Part shown: one piece after another, positions 9,921-20,652 of the stretch | How positions within the stretch are numbered: position 1 is the first letter of the stretch | Layout of the letters: the number at the start of each line of letters is the position of its first letter | DNA from: Planotetraspora phitsanulokensis | Lineage (GTDB): Bacteria; Actinomycetota; Actinomycetes; Streptosporangiales; Streptosporangiaceae | DNA: 64,000 nt | Assembly (NCBI RefSeq): GCF_016863295.1 | Contig: NZ_BOOP01000032.1 | Coordinates: 1-64,000, forward strand | Direction: 5' to 3' | Notes under the pieces: model-generated | Told to the model about the DNA's origin: nothing | What the model saw: the letters and a program-made list of their open reading frames with translations, nothing else | The model's database searches: none | Made by a program: the position numbers and the translations under genes

Positions 9921-11123
9921 TCACAGGCCGTGACGGGTGAGAAGGGCGAAGAACGCCGACGCGATCGCGGTGATCCCGCTGGCGACGAAGACGGTGGACA
10001 GGCCCGCCGAGTCGACGAGAACGCCGCCGACCCCTGAACCGATCGCGATGGCCAGTTGCATCACCGTGATGAAGATCGAGGAGGCGGCCTCCGGGGCGTG
10101 CGGGGTCGCCGTCAGCATGTGGGTCTGCAGGGCGAGCGGGACGAGGCCCCACAGGACGCCCCAGGCTCCGATCAGGACGCTGACGAGGACCGGCGCCCCG
10201 GCGAGCGCGGGAAGCGACGCGAGGACGACGCCGAACACGGCCGCCGCGCCGGCGAAGGTCAGCATGCGGTCGCGCTCCACCAGGGCGGGGCCGGCCAGCG
10301 TGCCGAGGATGCCCGCGAGGCCGTACGCGATGAAGAGCACGGTGGCGAAGCCGGAACTCATCTCGGCGTTCCGCAGCAGGAAGGGCGTCACGAACGTGGA
10401 AGCCGCGAACTGCCCCGTCGTGGCGACGCCGCCGGCGATGAGGATCGTCCGCGCGATCGGAACGCGGAAGACCTCACCGAGGTGGGCGAAGGTCATCCGG
10501 CCTGTCGCGGGAATCTTCGGCAGGACCGTGAGCTGTCCGATCCCGATCAGCGCGGCGAGAGCGGCGGACGCAGCGAACGTGAGCCGCCATCCGATGAGGT
10601 TGCCGAAGAACTGCCCTGCGGGAAGACCGACGACGGTGCCCACGGACAGCCCCGCCAAGATGATCGACGTCGCGCGTGTTCCCGCCCGCGGGCCGGCCAG
10701 GCGGAAGCCGAGCGAAGGGACCACGGCCCAGAACCCGCCGATCGCGACACCGAGGAAGACGCGGGCCACGACCACGACGCCGAAGTTCGGGGCGACGGCC
10801 GCGACGCCGTTCGACAGCAGAACGAGCACGCTGAGGACGACGATCAGAAGGCGGCGGTCGAGGCGGCCCGAGCCGACGACGACCAACGGCGCCGCGACGG
10901 CGGCGCTCAGGCCGGGAACGAGCACCATGAGACCGGCGGTGCCGAGTGACACGTCCAGGTCGCGGGAGACATTGGGCAGGAACCCCACGGGCGTGAACTC
11001 CGTGGTCACGATGATGGCGGCACCGAGCGCGAGCGATAACACGCCCAGCCAGACGCGAACCGGCGGTCTGCTGGGCGGAGGGGGATCGATGGAATGGGCA
11101 TCGACGAGTTCTGACGTACTCAA
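9921..11123 (-). CDS. MFS efflux transporter (DHA1, AraJ/SotB-like)
   Basis: 400 residues with about twelve hydrophobic segments. The motif-A region reads GSGRLDRRLLIVVLS, and motif C-like GLSVGTVVGLPAGQFFG lies in TM5. This group exports drugs or sugars with proton antiport. It is first gene of the operon with the quinone reductase; the 5' region carries repeated operator-like elements (11198-11275). Confidence 0.92.
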   Translation of the reverse strand: MSTSELVDAHSIDPPPPSRPPVRVWLGVLSLALGAAIIVTTEFTPVGFLPNVSRDLDVSLGTAGLMVLVPGLSAAVAAPLVVVGSGRLDRRLLIVVLSVLVLLSNGVAAVAPNFGVVVVARVFLGVAIGGFWAVVPSLGFRLAGPRAGTRATSIILAGLSVGTVVGLPAGQFFGNLIGWRLTFAASAALAALIGIGQLTVLPKIPATGRMTFAHLGEVFRVPIARTILIAGGVATTGQFAASTFVTPFLLRNAEMSSGFATVLFIAYGLAGILGTLAGPALVERDRMLTFAGAAAVFGVVLASLPALAGAPVLVSVLIGAWGVLWGLVPLALQTHMLTATPHAPEAASSIFITVMQLAIAIGSGVGGVLVDSAGLSTVFVASGITAIASAFFALLTRHGL

Positions 11124-11197
11124 TGGACGGTTCCTCGTTCACGGCAATTGTCGGACCTCCACTGGAACACCTCGTCGTGAAGCGGATTCCCCTGTTC

Positions 11198-11275
11198 GTC
11201 ACCGCACCTTTTTGTTCGTCAGGCACAAAAAGGAAAGAAATTCGACCTGCCTGTCAGGCACGAAAAGGTGCGTGA
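11198..11275. promoter_or_regulatory. Repeated operator-like elements upstream of the MFS operon
   Basis: GTCAGGCACAAAAAGG (11218-11233) recurs 35 bp downstream as GTCAGGCACGAAAAGG (11253-11268), 15 of 16 identical. In addition GCACCTTTTTG (11204-11214) is an imperfect inverted copy of CGAAAAGGTGC (11261-11271). The cluster lies 75-150 bases upstream of the MFS start and is the only obvious signal in the 288-bp gap. Confidence 0.6.
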
Positions 11276-11411
11276 CAACGGCGATCGACTTCTGAGAAGG
11301 GGGGAGTTCGTCGTCGCGTACGCGATCGACGCACAAGTGCGCGCAGTCCGCTTCTGCCGTGCGGAGTCGGGCGATCGGCGCGGGCACGCGGCCGCCGGGG
11401 ATCAGCCGCGT

Positions 11412-11963
11412 TCACGGTCCCGTGACGACGTTCGAGACTCCGGGCAGACCCTCCACGGCCCGAGTGACGGCTGCCAGGCCGTCGGCGGACTTGACCTTGA
11501 CCCGAAAGGACGCCGGAACGTCCCCGAGCCTCACCGAGGTCAACCATTCGCGCTGCCGCGTATCGGCCGAGGCCACGATTTCGGACAGGAAGTTGCGGTA
11601 CGCCTCCTCCTGGTCCTCGAATTCGAACGACGCGACCTGGGGGAGCGATTTCAGCACCCGCTCGATTCCGCGGCGGTCGTCGGCGGTCGCCTCCCCGTGT
11701 CCCTTGCATCGGGGAAAGACGTCGTCCTCCATGCAGAGGAAGGCCGAGAGCCGAGGGGGCGGGCCGCCCATCGCCGCGTCCGTGGGAGGAGGCGTCAGCC
11801 GTACGAGGACGAAGGCGCCGATCGCGATGGCGGCAGGCGCTGCGATCAGGAGGACGGCCCTCGGCCTGTGGCGCTTCGACGGGACCCGGAGCGGCTGGAT
11901 CGAGTGGAGCTGAGCCGTCTGGGCCGCTTCCGAGAGGGCCTCGCGTAGCCGTTGGTCGATCAT
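11412..11963 (-). CDS. One-TM protein with FtsX-type extracellular domain, sigma-factor partner
   Basis: 183 residues: short cytoplasmic N-terminus, one membrane segment (AVLLIAAPAAIAIGAFVLV, about 36-54), then an extracellular part. From FLCMEDDVFPRCK to the end it has the pattern of the FtsX extracellular domain (KSLPQVASFEFEDQEEAYRNF, PASFRVKVKSADGLAAVTRAV). The four-TM permease part of real FtsX is absent. It overlaps the upstream ECF sigma gene (ATGA, 11960-11963), the usual position of an anti-sigma factor. Role as membrane-bound sensor or anti-sigma is inference. Confidence 0.75.
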   Translation of the reverse strand: MIDQRLREALSEAAQTAQLHSIQPLRVPSKRHRPRAVLLIAAPAAIAIGAFVLVRLTPPPTDAAMGGPPPRLSAFLCMEDDVFPRCKGHGEATADDRRGIERVLKSLPQVASFEFEDQEEAYRNFLSEIVASADTRQREWLTSVRLGDVPASFRVKVKSADGLAAVTRAVEGLPGVSNVVTGP

Positions 11964-12529
11964 GTGTCCTCACCGAGTTGACGTCCGAGGGCGGCGAGCC
12001 CGCGGGTGATGGCTGAGCGCACGGTGCTGTCGCCGACGCCCATCGCGTCGGCGATCTCCTGATGGGACAGGTCGAAGTAGTAGCGCAACACGATCGCCTC
12101 GCGCTGCCTGCGGGGAAGGCCGCTCAGCGCGACCAGCACCTCGCGCCGGTCCTCGCCCAGCATCACGGTGCTCTCCGCGGACCAGATCGGCGCTTCGTAC
12201 GGCAGAGGCCGCCGGAACGCGGCCGATCTTCGGCGCAACACCGATCGGCAGCCGTTCAGCACCGCTGACCGCACATAGGCGAGAGCCCTGTCGGGATCAC
12301 GCAGTCGCCGGCGTCCGGCGTGGGTGCGGGCGAACGCGTCCTGCACCACGTCTTCCGCCGTCGGCAGGTCCCCGACCATGAGGAGGGCCAGCCGCACCAA
12401 GCCGAGATGGTGATCGGCGAACAACACCGCGACGTCGACCCAGTCCCGGGGCCTGAGCTCTCCATGGGAGAGCAGTTCGACTTCCACATGACAGAGACGC
12501 GCCGACGCCGCTTCCGCTGCTCGTGTCAC
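11960..12529 (-). CDS. SigE-family ECF sigma factor
   Basis: 189 residues. Region 2 reads LALLMVGDLPTAEDVVQDAF..YVRSAVLNGCRSVLRRR; region 4 reads LPRRQREAIVLRYYFDLSHQ followed by EIADAMGVGDSTVRSAITRG. The VLNGCRSVLRRR signature is that of the actinomycete SigE family (ECF with small membrane partners). GTG 12529 is the first start in frame; shorter starts are possible. Translationally coupled to the FtsX-domain protein. Confidence 0.9.
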   Translation of the reverse strand: MTRAAEAASARLCHVEVELLSHGELRPRDWVDVAVLFADHHLGLVRLALLMVGDLPTAEDVVQDAFARTHAGRRRLRDPDRALAYVRSAVLNGCRSVLRRRSAAFRRPLPYEAPIWSAESTVMLGEDRREVLVALSGLPRRQREAIVLRYYFDLSHQEIADAMGVGDSTVRSAITRGLAALGRQLGEDT

Positions 12530-12666
12530 CCGGAAATCTCTCGAAGATTCAGACGGTCGACTCCGCCGTCGGTACGGCCCAGGTGACGGCCGCCAGGCCG
12601 TCTGCGGCAGAAACCGCAGGTGAGATGCGTTAACACAGGGATTTGTGTCGTCATCCGGGGGTTGTC

Positions 12667-13506
12667 ATGAACACTCGATCGTTCCGTTTCGGGGTCGAAT
12701 TCCTCAACTGCGGTTCCCGCTCGGCCTGGCGTGACCGAGTCCGGGAAGCCGAGGATCTGGGGTACGACGTCCTGCAGGTTCCCGACCATCTCGGCACGGT
12801 GGCGCCGTTCCCGGCCCTGGTGGCCGCGGCCGACGTGACCGGCATGCGGCTGGGGACGTACGTGCTCAACGCCGGAGTACTGAGCCCGGCCTACCTCGCC
12901 CGGGACGTGGCCGACACGTACCGGCTCACCGACGGGCGGCTCGAACTCGGCCTGGGCGCCGGCTACGTGCCGGAGGAGTTCGCGGCGGTGGGCCTGTCGT
13001 TCGGCACGCCGGGGTCGCGTCTGCGCAAGCTCGAAGAGGTCGTCACGAGAGTACGGGGACTGCTGGCGGACGAGGCCGACACTCCGGTACCACCGATCAT
13101 GCTGGCCGGCGTGGGCGACCGCATTCTCACGCTGGCGGCTCGCAGCGCCGACATCATCAGTTTCCCGATCTCGGTGGGCTTCGGCGAGGGCACCCCTGAG
13201 CAGGCTATGGGCGACCGCGTCCAGCACGTCCGGGACGCGGCCGGCGAGCGCATCGGCGAGATCGAGCTGAATCTCTTCGTGGCCGGCGTCGGCCGCCAGG
13301 TGGCCGACATCGATCTCTCGGTGATCACCGCGGCCACGGGCATGCCGCCTGAGCAACTGGCCGAGCTGCCTGGCGTCCTGGTCGGCTCGCCGCAGGAGAT
13401 CGCCGAGACCCTGCTGCGTTACCGCGAGGAGTTCGGCATCAGCTACATCAGTGTCCTGGAGCCTCACATGAAGCCGTTCGCCGAAGTCATCGCACTGCTG
13501 CGGTAA
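12667..13506 (+). CDS. LLM class F420-dependent oxidoreductase
   Basis: 279 residues, TIM-barrel luciferase-like family: FRFGVEFLNCG at the start, AEDLGYDVLQVPDHLG, TDGRLELGLGAGYVPEEFAAVG and VLVGSPQEIAETLLRYREEFGISYI near the end. Members use reduced F420 to act on varied substrates. A GTG-free ATG at 12667 is used; the gene is flanked by the two SigE modules and diverges from the first one. Confidence 0.9.
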   Translation: MNTRSFRFGVEFLNCGSRSAWRDRVREAEDLGYDVLQVPDHLGTVAPFPALVAAADVTGMRLGTYVLNAGVLSPAYLARDVADTYRLTDGRLELGLGAGYVPEEFAAVGLSFGTPGSRLRKLEEVVTRVRGLLADEADTPVPPIMLAGVGDRILTLAARSADIISFPISVGFGEGTPEQAMGDRVQHVRDAAGERIGEIELNLFVAGVGRQVADIDLSVITAATGMPPEQLAELPGVLVGSPQEIAETLLRYREEFGISYISVLEPHMKPFAEVIALLR

Positions 13507-13618
13507 TCCATCTCGGCGGTGGTTTTCCGCGCGATTTCTCGATGCGCTTCAGCAGATCGGGCTCTCGGACGTCTTACTGGATAGAACTTCGCGACTTTTC
13601 AGGAAGGCGGCTCAGGGA

Positions 13619-14164
13619 GTGCCGACTACGGATCACCTGCCTTCGCCGCACGGCGACAGTCCGGCGACGAACACCGGACCACCGGATCAGCTCACGGAGT
13701 TGTTCCGAGCCCATGCCGGACCTCTCGTACGGGTCGCGGTCCTGCTGACCGGAGATGAGGGACTGGCCGAGGAGGTGGTGCAGGACGCCTTCATGGGACT
13801 GCATCGCCGCTGGCAGCGCCAAGGGCCGCCGGACAGCCCTCCGGCATACCTGCGCACCTCGGTCGTCAACGGATGCCGGTCGGCGCTCCGCCGGCGTCGG
13901 CTCGCCTCGTTGGTCGGGGTCGAGCATCCGATCCAGGAGACCTCGGCGGAGACCGCGGTCCTGCTCCGGGAGGAGCACGCCGCGGTCTTCGCCGCGATGA
14001 GGGACCTGTCGCGGCGGCAGCGGGAGGTCCTGGTGCTCCGCTTCTACCTCGATCTCGACGATCCGGCGATCGCCGTCACGCTCGGGGTGAGCCGCGGCAC
14101 CGTGTCATCCACGATCTCCCGTGCCCTTGCCGCTCTCGGCGCGCGTCTGGAAGGTGTCCAGTGA
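13619..14164 (+). CDS. SigE-family ECF sigma factor (second copy)
   Basis: 181 residues. Region 2: LLTGDEGLAEEVVQDAFMGLHRRW, TSVVNGCRSALRRRR; region 4: LSRRQREVLVLRFYLDLDDP followed by AIAVTLGVSRGTVSSTISRA. It is closely similar in plan to the sigma factor at 11960 but clearly divergent in sequence. GTG 13619 is the first in-frame start. Its TGA overlaps the GTG of the next gene (14161-14164). Confidence 0.9.
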   Translation: MPTTDHLPSPHGDSPATNTGPPDQLTELFRAHAGPLVRVAVLLTGDEGLAEEVVQDAFMGLHRRWQRQGPPDSPPAYLRTSVVNGCRSALRRRRLASLVGVEHPIQETSAETAVLLREEHAAVFAAMRDLSRRQREVLVLRFYLDLDDPAIAVTLGVSRGTVSSTISRALAALGARLEGVQ

Positions 14165-14796
14165 CTAAGGAAGATCTCCACGAGCGGGTCCGGAGCGCGT
14201 TTCAGGCTCGTACGGCGGTCGTGCCGGACCCCGAGCCGCCGGACTGGACGACGGCCGATGGGCGGGGGAGATCGAGCCGGTTCGCTCCGCTCATGGCCGC
14301 GGTCGCCGTCCTGGGCGTGCTGGCGGGCGGGGCCCTGATCAGCGTCGCCGTCGGCTCCGACCAGACCAGGCCCGCGTCGCCCGGCCCGGCTCCGGTGAGC
14401 GCGTCGCCTGTCGCGTCCTGCGCCGCCGAAGTACCCAGCCGGGTGCTCCCGCAGTGGGCCCGGACTGGCTTCACCGACGCGGAGCCCCGCATGCCGTACG
14501 TCCTCGGCGATCAAGGCGACATCGCCGCGATCATCTTCGGCTACCCGTTGGCGGCGCCGCCGCTGCCCGATCGCAGCAACAAGATCCTCTGGGTCTCGCG
14601 GGTTCCTCTCGACCCCGGTGACCCGCTCCGCATCGAAGCTCGGCTCGACGGCTCGGGAACGGCGGTCGAGCGCACTGTTCTCGGTGGCCCCGGCCCTTCG
14701 GGCATCGACCTTCCCCGCAGCGGCTGCTGGCATCTCACCCTGAGATGGTCAGGGCACACCGACACCATGGCTCTGCGCTACAGCCCGCAGAACTGA
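14161..14796 (+). CDS. One-TM protein coupled to the ECF sigma factor
   Basis: 211 residues: cytoplasmic N-terminus with charged start (TKEDLHERVRSAFQART), one membrane segment (FAPLMAAVAVLGVLAGGALISVAV, too long to be a signal peptide only), then a Pro/Ser linker and an extracytoplasmic beta-type domain with two Cys (ASCAAE, SGCWHLTLRW) that could pair. GTGA overlap with the sigma gene suggests it is the anti-sigma or sensor. I do not recognise the outer domain. Confidence 0.75.
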   Translation: MTKEDLHERVRSAFQARTAVVPDPEPPDWTTADGRGRSSRFAPLMAAVAVLGVLAGGALISVAVGSDQTRPASPGPAPVSASPVASCAAEVPSRVLPQWARTGFTDAEPRMPYVLGDQGDIAAIIFGYPLAAPPLPDRSNKILWVSRVPLDPGDPLRIEARLDGSGTAVERTVLGGPGPSGIDLPRSGCWHLTLRWSGHTDTMALRYSPQN

Positions 14797-14854
14797 TCGG
14801 CTGTCCAACCGTCAGGAGCGGGCTCGGCGATCCGCCGCGCCCGCTCCCGTGCCC

Positions 14855-15559
14855 TCATGGTTCGAGCCGCGCGATCTCCGCCTCGGCGCCTTCCTTCGTG
14901 ACGCCCGCCTGTTCGAGGACGGCCACGGCAGGGCTTTCGCCGACGGACAGGACGCCGAGCAGCAGGTGCTCCGTGCCGACGTGTTCGTGGCCGAGGCGCA
15001 GCGCTTCACGACCCGTGAGCTCCAGAGCCTTGACACTCTGCGCGGCGAACGGGATGTGCCCCACCAGAGCGGACTCCCCGGGCGGCAACGTTCCGGCGAG
15101 CGACTCGCGGACAGCGTCGGACGATCCGCTCAGGACGTCGACGATCCGGGCCGCCGGCGACTGCGGCTCGTTCAGCAGTGCGAGGAGGATGTGCTCCGGC
15201 CCGATGCGGTCGTGCCGCGCCTGCCGGGCCACCTCCTGGGACCCGACGACCGCGCGGCGGGCCCCGTCGTTGTAACGGGCGAAGGTCTTGAGGTCGTCGG
15301 CCGGCGTGCCGCCGCTTTCCTTGGGTACGAACCTCTTCTGCGCGGCCTGCTTCGTGACGCCCATGCTGTGGCCGATCTCCGTCCACGAGGCGCCCGAGTG
15401 GCGGGCGTGGTCCACGAAATGGCCGATCAGGTGGTCGGCCAGCTCGCCGAGATGTTCACCGAGCACCACGGCGTCGGTCAGTTGTCGTAAGGCGTCCCCG
15501 TCCGGGTGCCGGGTCTTGATCACTTCGATGAGGTCGTCCAGGCGAGGCTTGTTCTCCAT
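14855..15559 (-). CDS. Clp_N-domain protein with N-terminal helix-turn-helix, probable autorepressor
   Basis: 234 residues. Residues about 56-76 form a helix-turn-helix (ASWTEIGHSMGVTKQAAQKR). Two Clp amino-terminal repeats follow (residues about 92-165 with RIGPEHILLALLNEPQSPAA, and 168-230 with HVGTEHLLLGVLSVGESPA). No AAA+ ATPase module is present, so it cannot unfold proteins itself. It probably senses substrates or adaptors with the Clp_N part and binds DNA with the HTH. Two perfect palindromes cover its own promoter; the ATG coincides with the predicted transcription start (leaderless). Confidence 0.88.
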   Translation of the reverse strand: MENKPRLDDLIEVIKTRHPDGDALRQLTDAVVLGEHLGELADHLIGHFVDHARHSGASWTEIGHSMGVTKQAAQKRFVPKESGGTPADDLKTFARYNDGARRAVVGSQEVARQARHDRIGPEHILLALLNEPQSPAARIVDVLSGSSDAVRESLAGTLPPGESALVGHIPFAAQSVKALELTGREALRLGHEHVGTEHLLLGVLSVGESPAVAVLEQAGVTKEGAEAEIARLEP

Positions 15560-15560
15560 G

Positions 15561-15608
15561 CGTCAACCATAGGTTGACGCTAGCTCGATCGTCAACCGTG
15601 GGTTGACG
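15561..15608 (-). promoter_or_regulatory. Leaderless promoter with two 19-bp operators for the Clp_N/HTH gene
   Basis: Operators CGTCAACCataGGTTGACG (15561-15579) and CGTCAACCgtgGGTTGACG (15590-15608), both with perfect 8-bp arms, centres 29 bp apart. On the minus strand TTGACG (-35, 15595-15590), an 18-bp spacer and TATGGT (-10, 15571-15566) place the start 7 bases later at the A of the ATG (15559). Each operator overlaps one promoter element. Confidence 0.8.
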
Positions 15609-15694
15609 GCAATGGGTTCAGGGATGGCCGCGCCGGGTCTGGGCTGCGGCGGCGCCGTCCGGATGAGAGCGACGGTTCGGGTGATCGAGATCTG

Positions 15695-16897
15695 TCAGTA
15701 GGACCGGGGCAGGCCGAGGACGTGCTGGCCCAGGAACGCCAGGATCAGGTTGTTGTTGACGGGAGCGACCTGGTAGAGGCGGGTCTCACGGAACTTGCGC
15801 TCGACGTCCCAGGTGTCCACGAACCCGTTGCCGCCGTGGGTGTCCAGGCAGATGTTGGCCGCCTGCCAACTGGCCTCGCTGGCCAGGAACTTGGCCGTGT
15901 TGGCCTCGGCGCCGCATTTGCGCCCGCTGTCGAACAAGGCCGCCGCGCGGGTGCGCATCTGGTCGGCCGCGACGACCTGGGTGTAGGCGCGGGCCAGTGG
16001 GAACTGCACGCCCTGGTCGGCGCCGACGGGGTGGCCGAAGACGTCGCGCCCCCTGGCGTAGTCGATCGCCCGGTCCAGGAACCAGTAGCCGTCGCCGATC
16101 GCCTCGGAGGCCAGCAGGATGCGTTCGGCGTTCCAGCCGTCGATGACGTAGTGGAAGCCTCTGCCCTCCTCGCCGATCAGGCTGTCGGCGGGAATGCGCA
16201 TCTCCTTGTACCAAACCTGGTTGGTGGCGTAGTTGAACATGGTGTGCACCGGTTCGACGACCAGCGTGTCGGGCTGCTGGGCGCGGATCCGGCGCAGGTC
16301 GATGAGGAACAGGCTGATGCCCTCGGCTCGTTCGGCCGGGTCCTCCGGCAGCGGGCGAGTGCGAGCCAGCAGCATCAGCAGGTCGGACTGGGTGATGCGG
16401 CTCGTCCAGTTCTTGTGGCCGGTCACCACGTAGTCGTCGCCGTCGCGCACCGCCGTGGTGGTGATCTGGGTGGTGTTGGAGCCTGCCTCGGGCTCGGTGA
16501 TGGAGAAGGCCTGCAGACGCAGCCCGCCGGTCGCGATCTCGGGCAGATAGCGGCGGCGCTGCGCCTCGCTGCCGTGCCGCAGCAACGGGGCCATGGTGTA
16601 CATCTGGGCGTGACAGGCCGCGGAATGCCCACCGGAGCGATTGATCTCCTGCAGGATGATGCCTCCCTCGGTGACGCCCATCCCCAGCCCACCGTACTGT
16701 GCCGGGACGAGGACGGACAGGTAACCGGAGTCGGTGAGGGCGCGCACGAAGTCCTCCGGGTAGGCGCGTTCGCGGTCACGATCGCGCCAGTACTCGTCGC
16801 CGAAGCTCCTGCAGAGTTCGCGCACCTCCGCGCGGAGCCGCCGGTGGGCGGAATCGGTGTCCTGGATGGCGATGTCGTGGGCGGCGGTGTCGCTCAT
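15695..16897 (-). CDS. Acyl-CoA dehydrogenase family protein
   Basis: 400 residues with the standard three-domain layout: N-terminal helices, middle beta-domain with the FAD-binding QAFSITEPEAGSNT motif (about 128-141), and C-terminal helical domain with RILLASEAIGDGYWFLDRAI and ICLDTHGGNGFVDTWDVERK, which contains the usual substrate/FAD contacts. It oxidises an acyl-CoA (or related thioester) with FAD; the acyl group is not predictable. It stands alone, divergent from the AraC regulator with a 286-bp gap. Confidence 0.93.
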   Translation of the reverse strand: MSDTAAHDIAIQDTDSAHRRLRAEVRELCRSFGDEYWRDRDRERAYPEDFVRALTDSGYLSVLVPAQYGGLGMGVTEGGIILQEINRSGGHSAACHAQMYTMAPLLRHGSEAQRRRYLPEIATGGLRLQAFSITEPEAGSNTTQITTTAVRDGDDYVVTGHKNWTSRITQSDLLMLLARTRPLPEDPAERAEGISLFLIDLRRIRAQQPDTLVVEPVHTMFNYATNQVWYKEMRIPADSLIGEEGRGFHYVIDGWNAERILLASEAIGDGYWFLDRAIDYARGRDVFGHPVGADQGVQFPLARAYTQVVAADQMRTRAAALFDSGRKCGAEANTAKFLASEASWQAANICLDTHGGNGFVDTWDVERKFRETRLYQVAPVNNNLILAFLGQHVLGLPRSY

Positions 16898-17183
16898 GAC
16901 CGCCTCCTTCTCGGATTCTGGTCACACTCGGTGCGACAGCGCGGCGGGGCGGGCCTCGAAGAGCGTCTCCCTGGTCGGCGTACCACCAGTCTTCGACTCA
17001 ACCTCGGTGGGAGGACGAGTCTTTGCCGACGATCGAATGGACGTTCACGTATCGCCCGTGGTGATGACCACCGGCCCTGCCTCGGTTTCCCGGGGCATGA
17101 GGTCCAGGCGTACGGATCACGGCGTCACCTCGATCACAGCGAGAGCGGAGCTGGACAAGTGCGGCACGACGTACCATTCGCGT

Positions 17184-17633
<450 letters not shown>

Positions 17634-17638
17634 CGGCC

Positions 17639-18049
17639 ATGGACATCACCATTCACAACACGTTCCTTCCGCACGACGACCCGGAAGCATCCGTTGCCTT
17701 CTACCGCGACGTCCTCGGCTTCGAGGTCCGCGCCGACGTCGGACGCGGCAAGATGCGCTGGATCACGGTGGGCCCCGCCGGCGGGGCCGGCACGTCCATC
17801 GTCCTCTCCCCGCCGGACGCCGGCCCCGGCATCACGGAAGACGAGCGCCGCGTCATCGCCGAGATGATGGCCAAGGGCACCTATGCCATCATCACCCTTG
17901 CCACCCCCGACCTCGACGGCGTCTTCGATCGGCTGCAGGCCGGTGGCGCCGAGGTCGTCCAGGAGCCGACCGACCAGCCGTACGGGATCCGCGACTGCGC
18001 CTTCCGCGACCCCGCGGGCAACCTGATCCGGATCAACCAGCTGCGCTGA
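17639..18049 (+). CDS. VOC family protein, second gene of AraC-VOC-UvrA cassette
   Basis: 136 residues, one glyoxalase-type unit pair: PEASVAFYRDVLGFEVRADV at the N-terminus and PYGIRDCAFRDPAGNLIRI at the C-terminus, with metal-site-like His (THIHNT region reads TIHNTF) and Glu/Asp positions only partly conserved. Members of this subfamily often bind drugs. Position between an AraC regulator and a UvrA-like protein suggests ligand binding or modification in a DNA-damaging drug response. Confidence 0.88.
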   Translation: MDITIHNTFLPHDDPEASVAFYRDVLGFEVRADVGRGKMRWITVGPAGGAGTSIVLSPPDAGPGITEDERRVIAEMMAKGTYAIITLATPDLDGVFDRLQAGGAEVVQEPTDQPYGIRDCAFRDPAGNLIRINQLR

Positions 18050-18158
18050 GCCGTCCAGCGATCACATCCACGACCTGCACAGAGGGCACTGCCACGGAGC
18101 CCGCGCACGACGCCGACGGAGGCCGTGAAGGCGGCCTCGCCCAACAGATGGAGACACG

Positions 18159-20549
<2,391 letters not shown>

Positions 20550-20563
20550 CCCGAACCCTCGCG

Positions 20564-20612
20564 GAACCCTGCGACGCGTGCCGGCCAGGCCCGGCCACGC
20601 GTCGTAGGGTTC
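20564..20612 (+). terminator. Strong hairpin after the UvrA-like gene
   Basis: GAACCCTGCGACGCGTG (20564-20580) pairs with 20596-20612 with a single G-U pair; the 15-nt loop can itself form a short GC stem. It lies 14 bases after the stop and before the next plus-strand gene. Confidence 0.75.
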
Positions 20613-20652
20613 GGACGGCAGTCACACTCCTTTTCCCCCGGAGAGCACGCAC

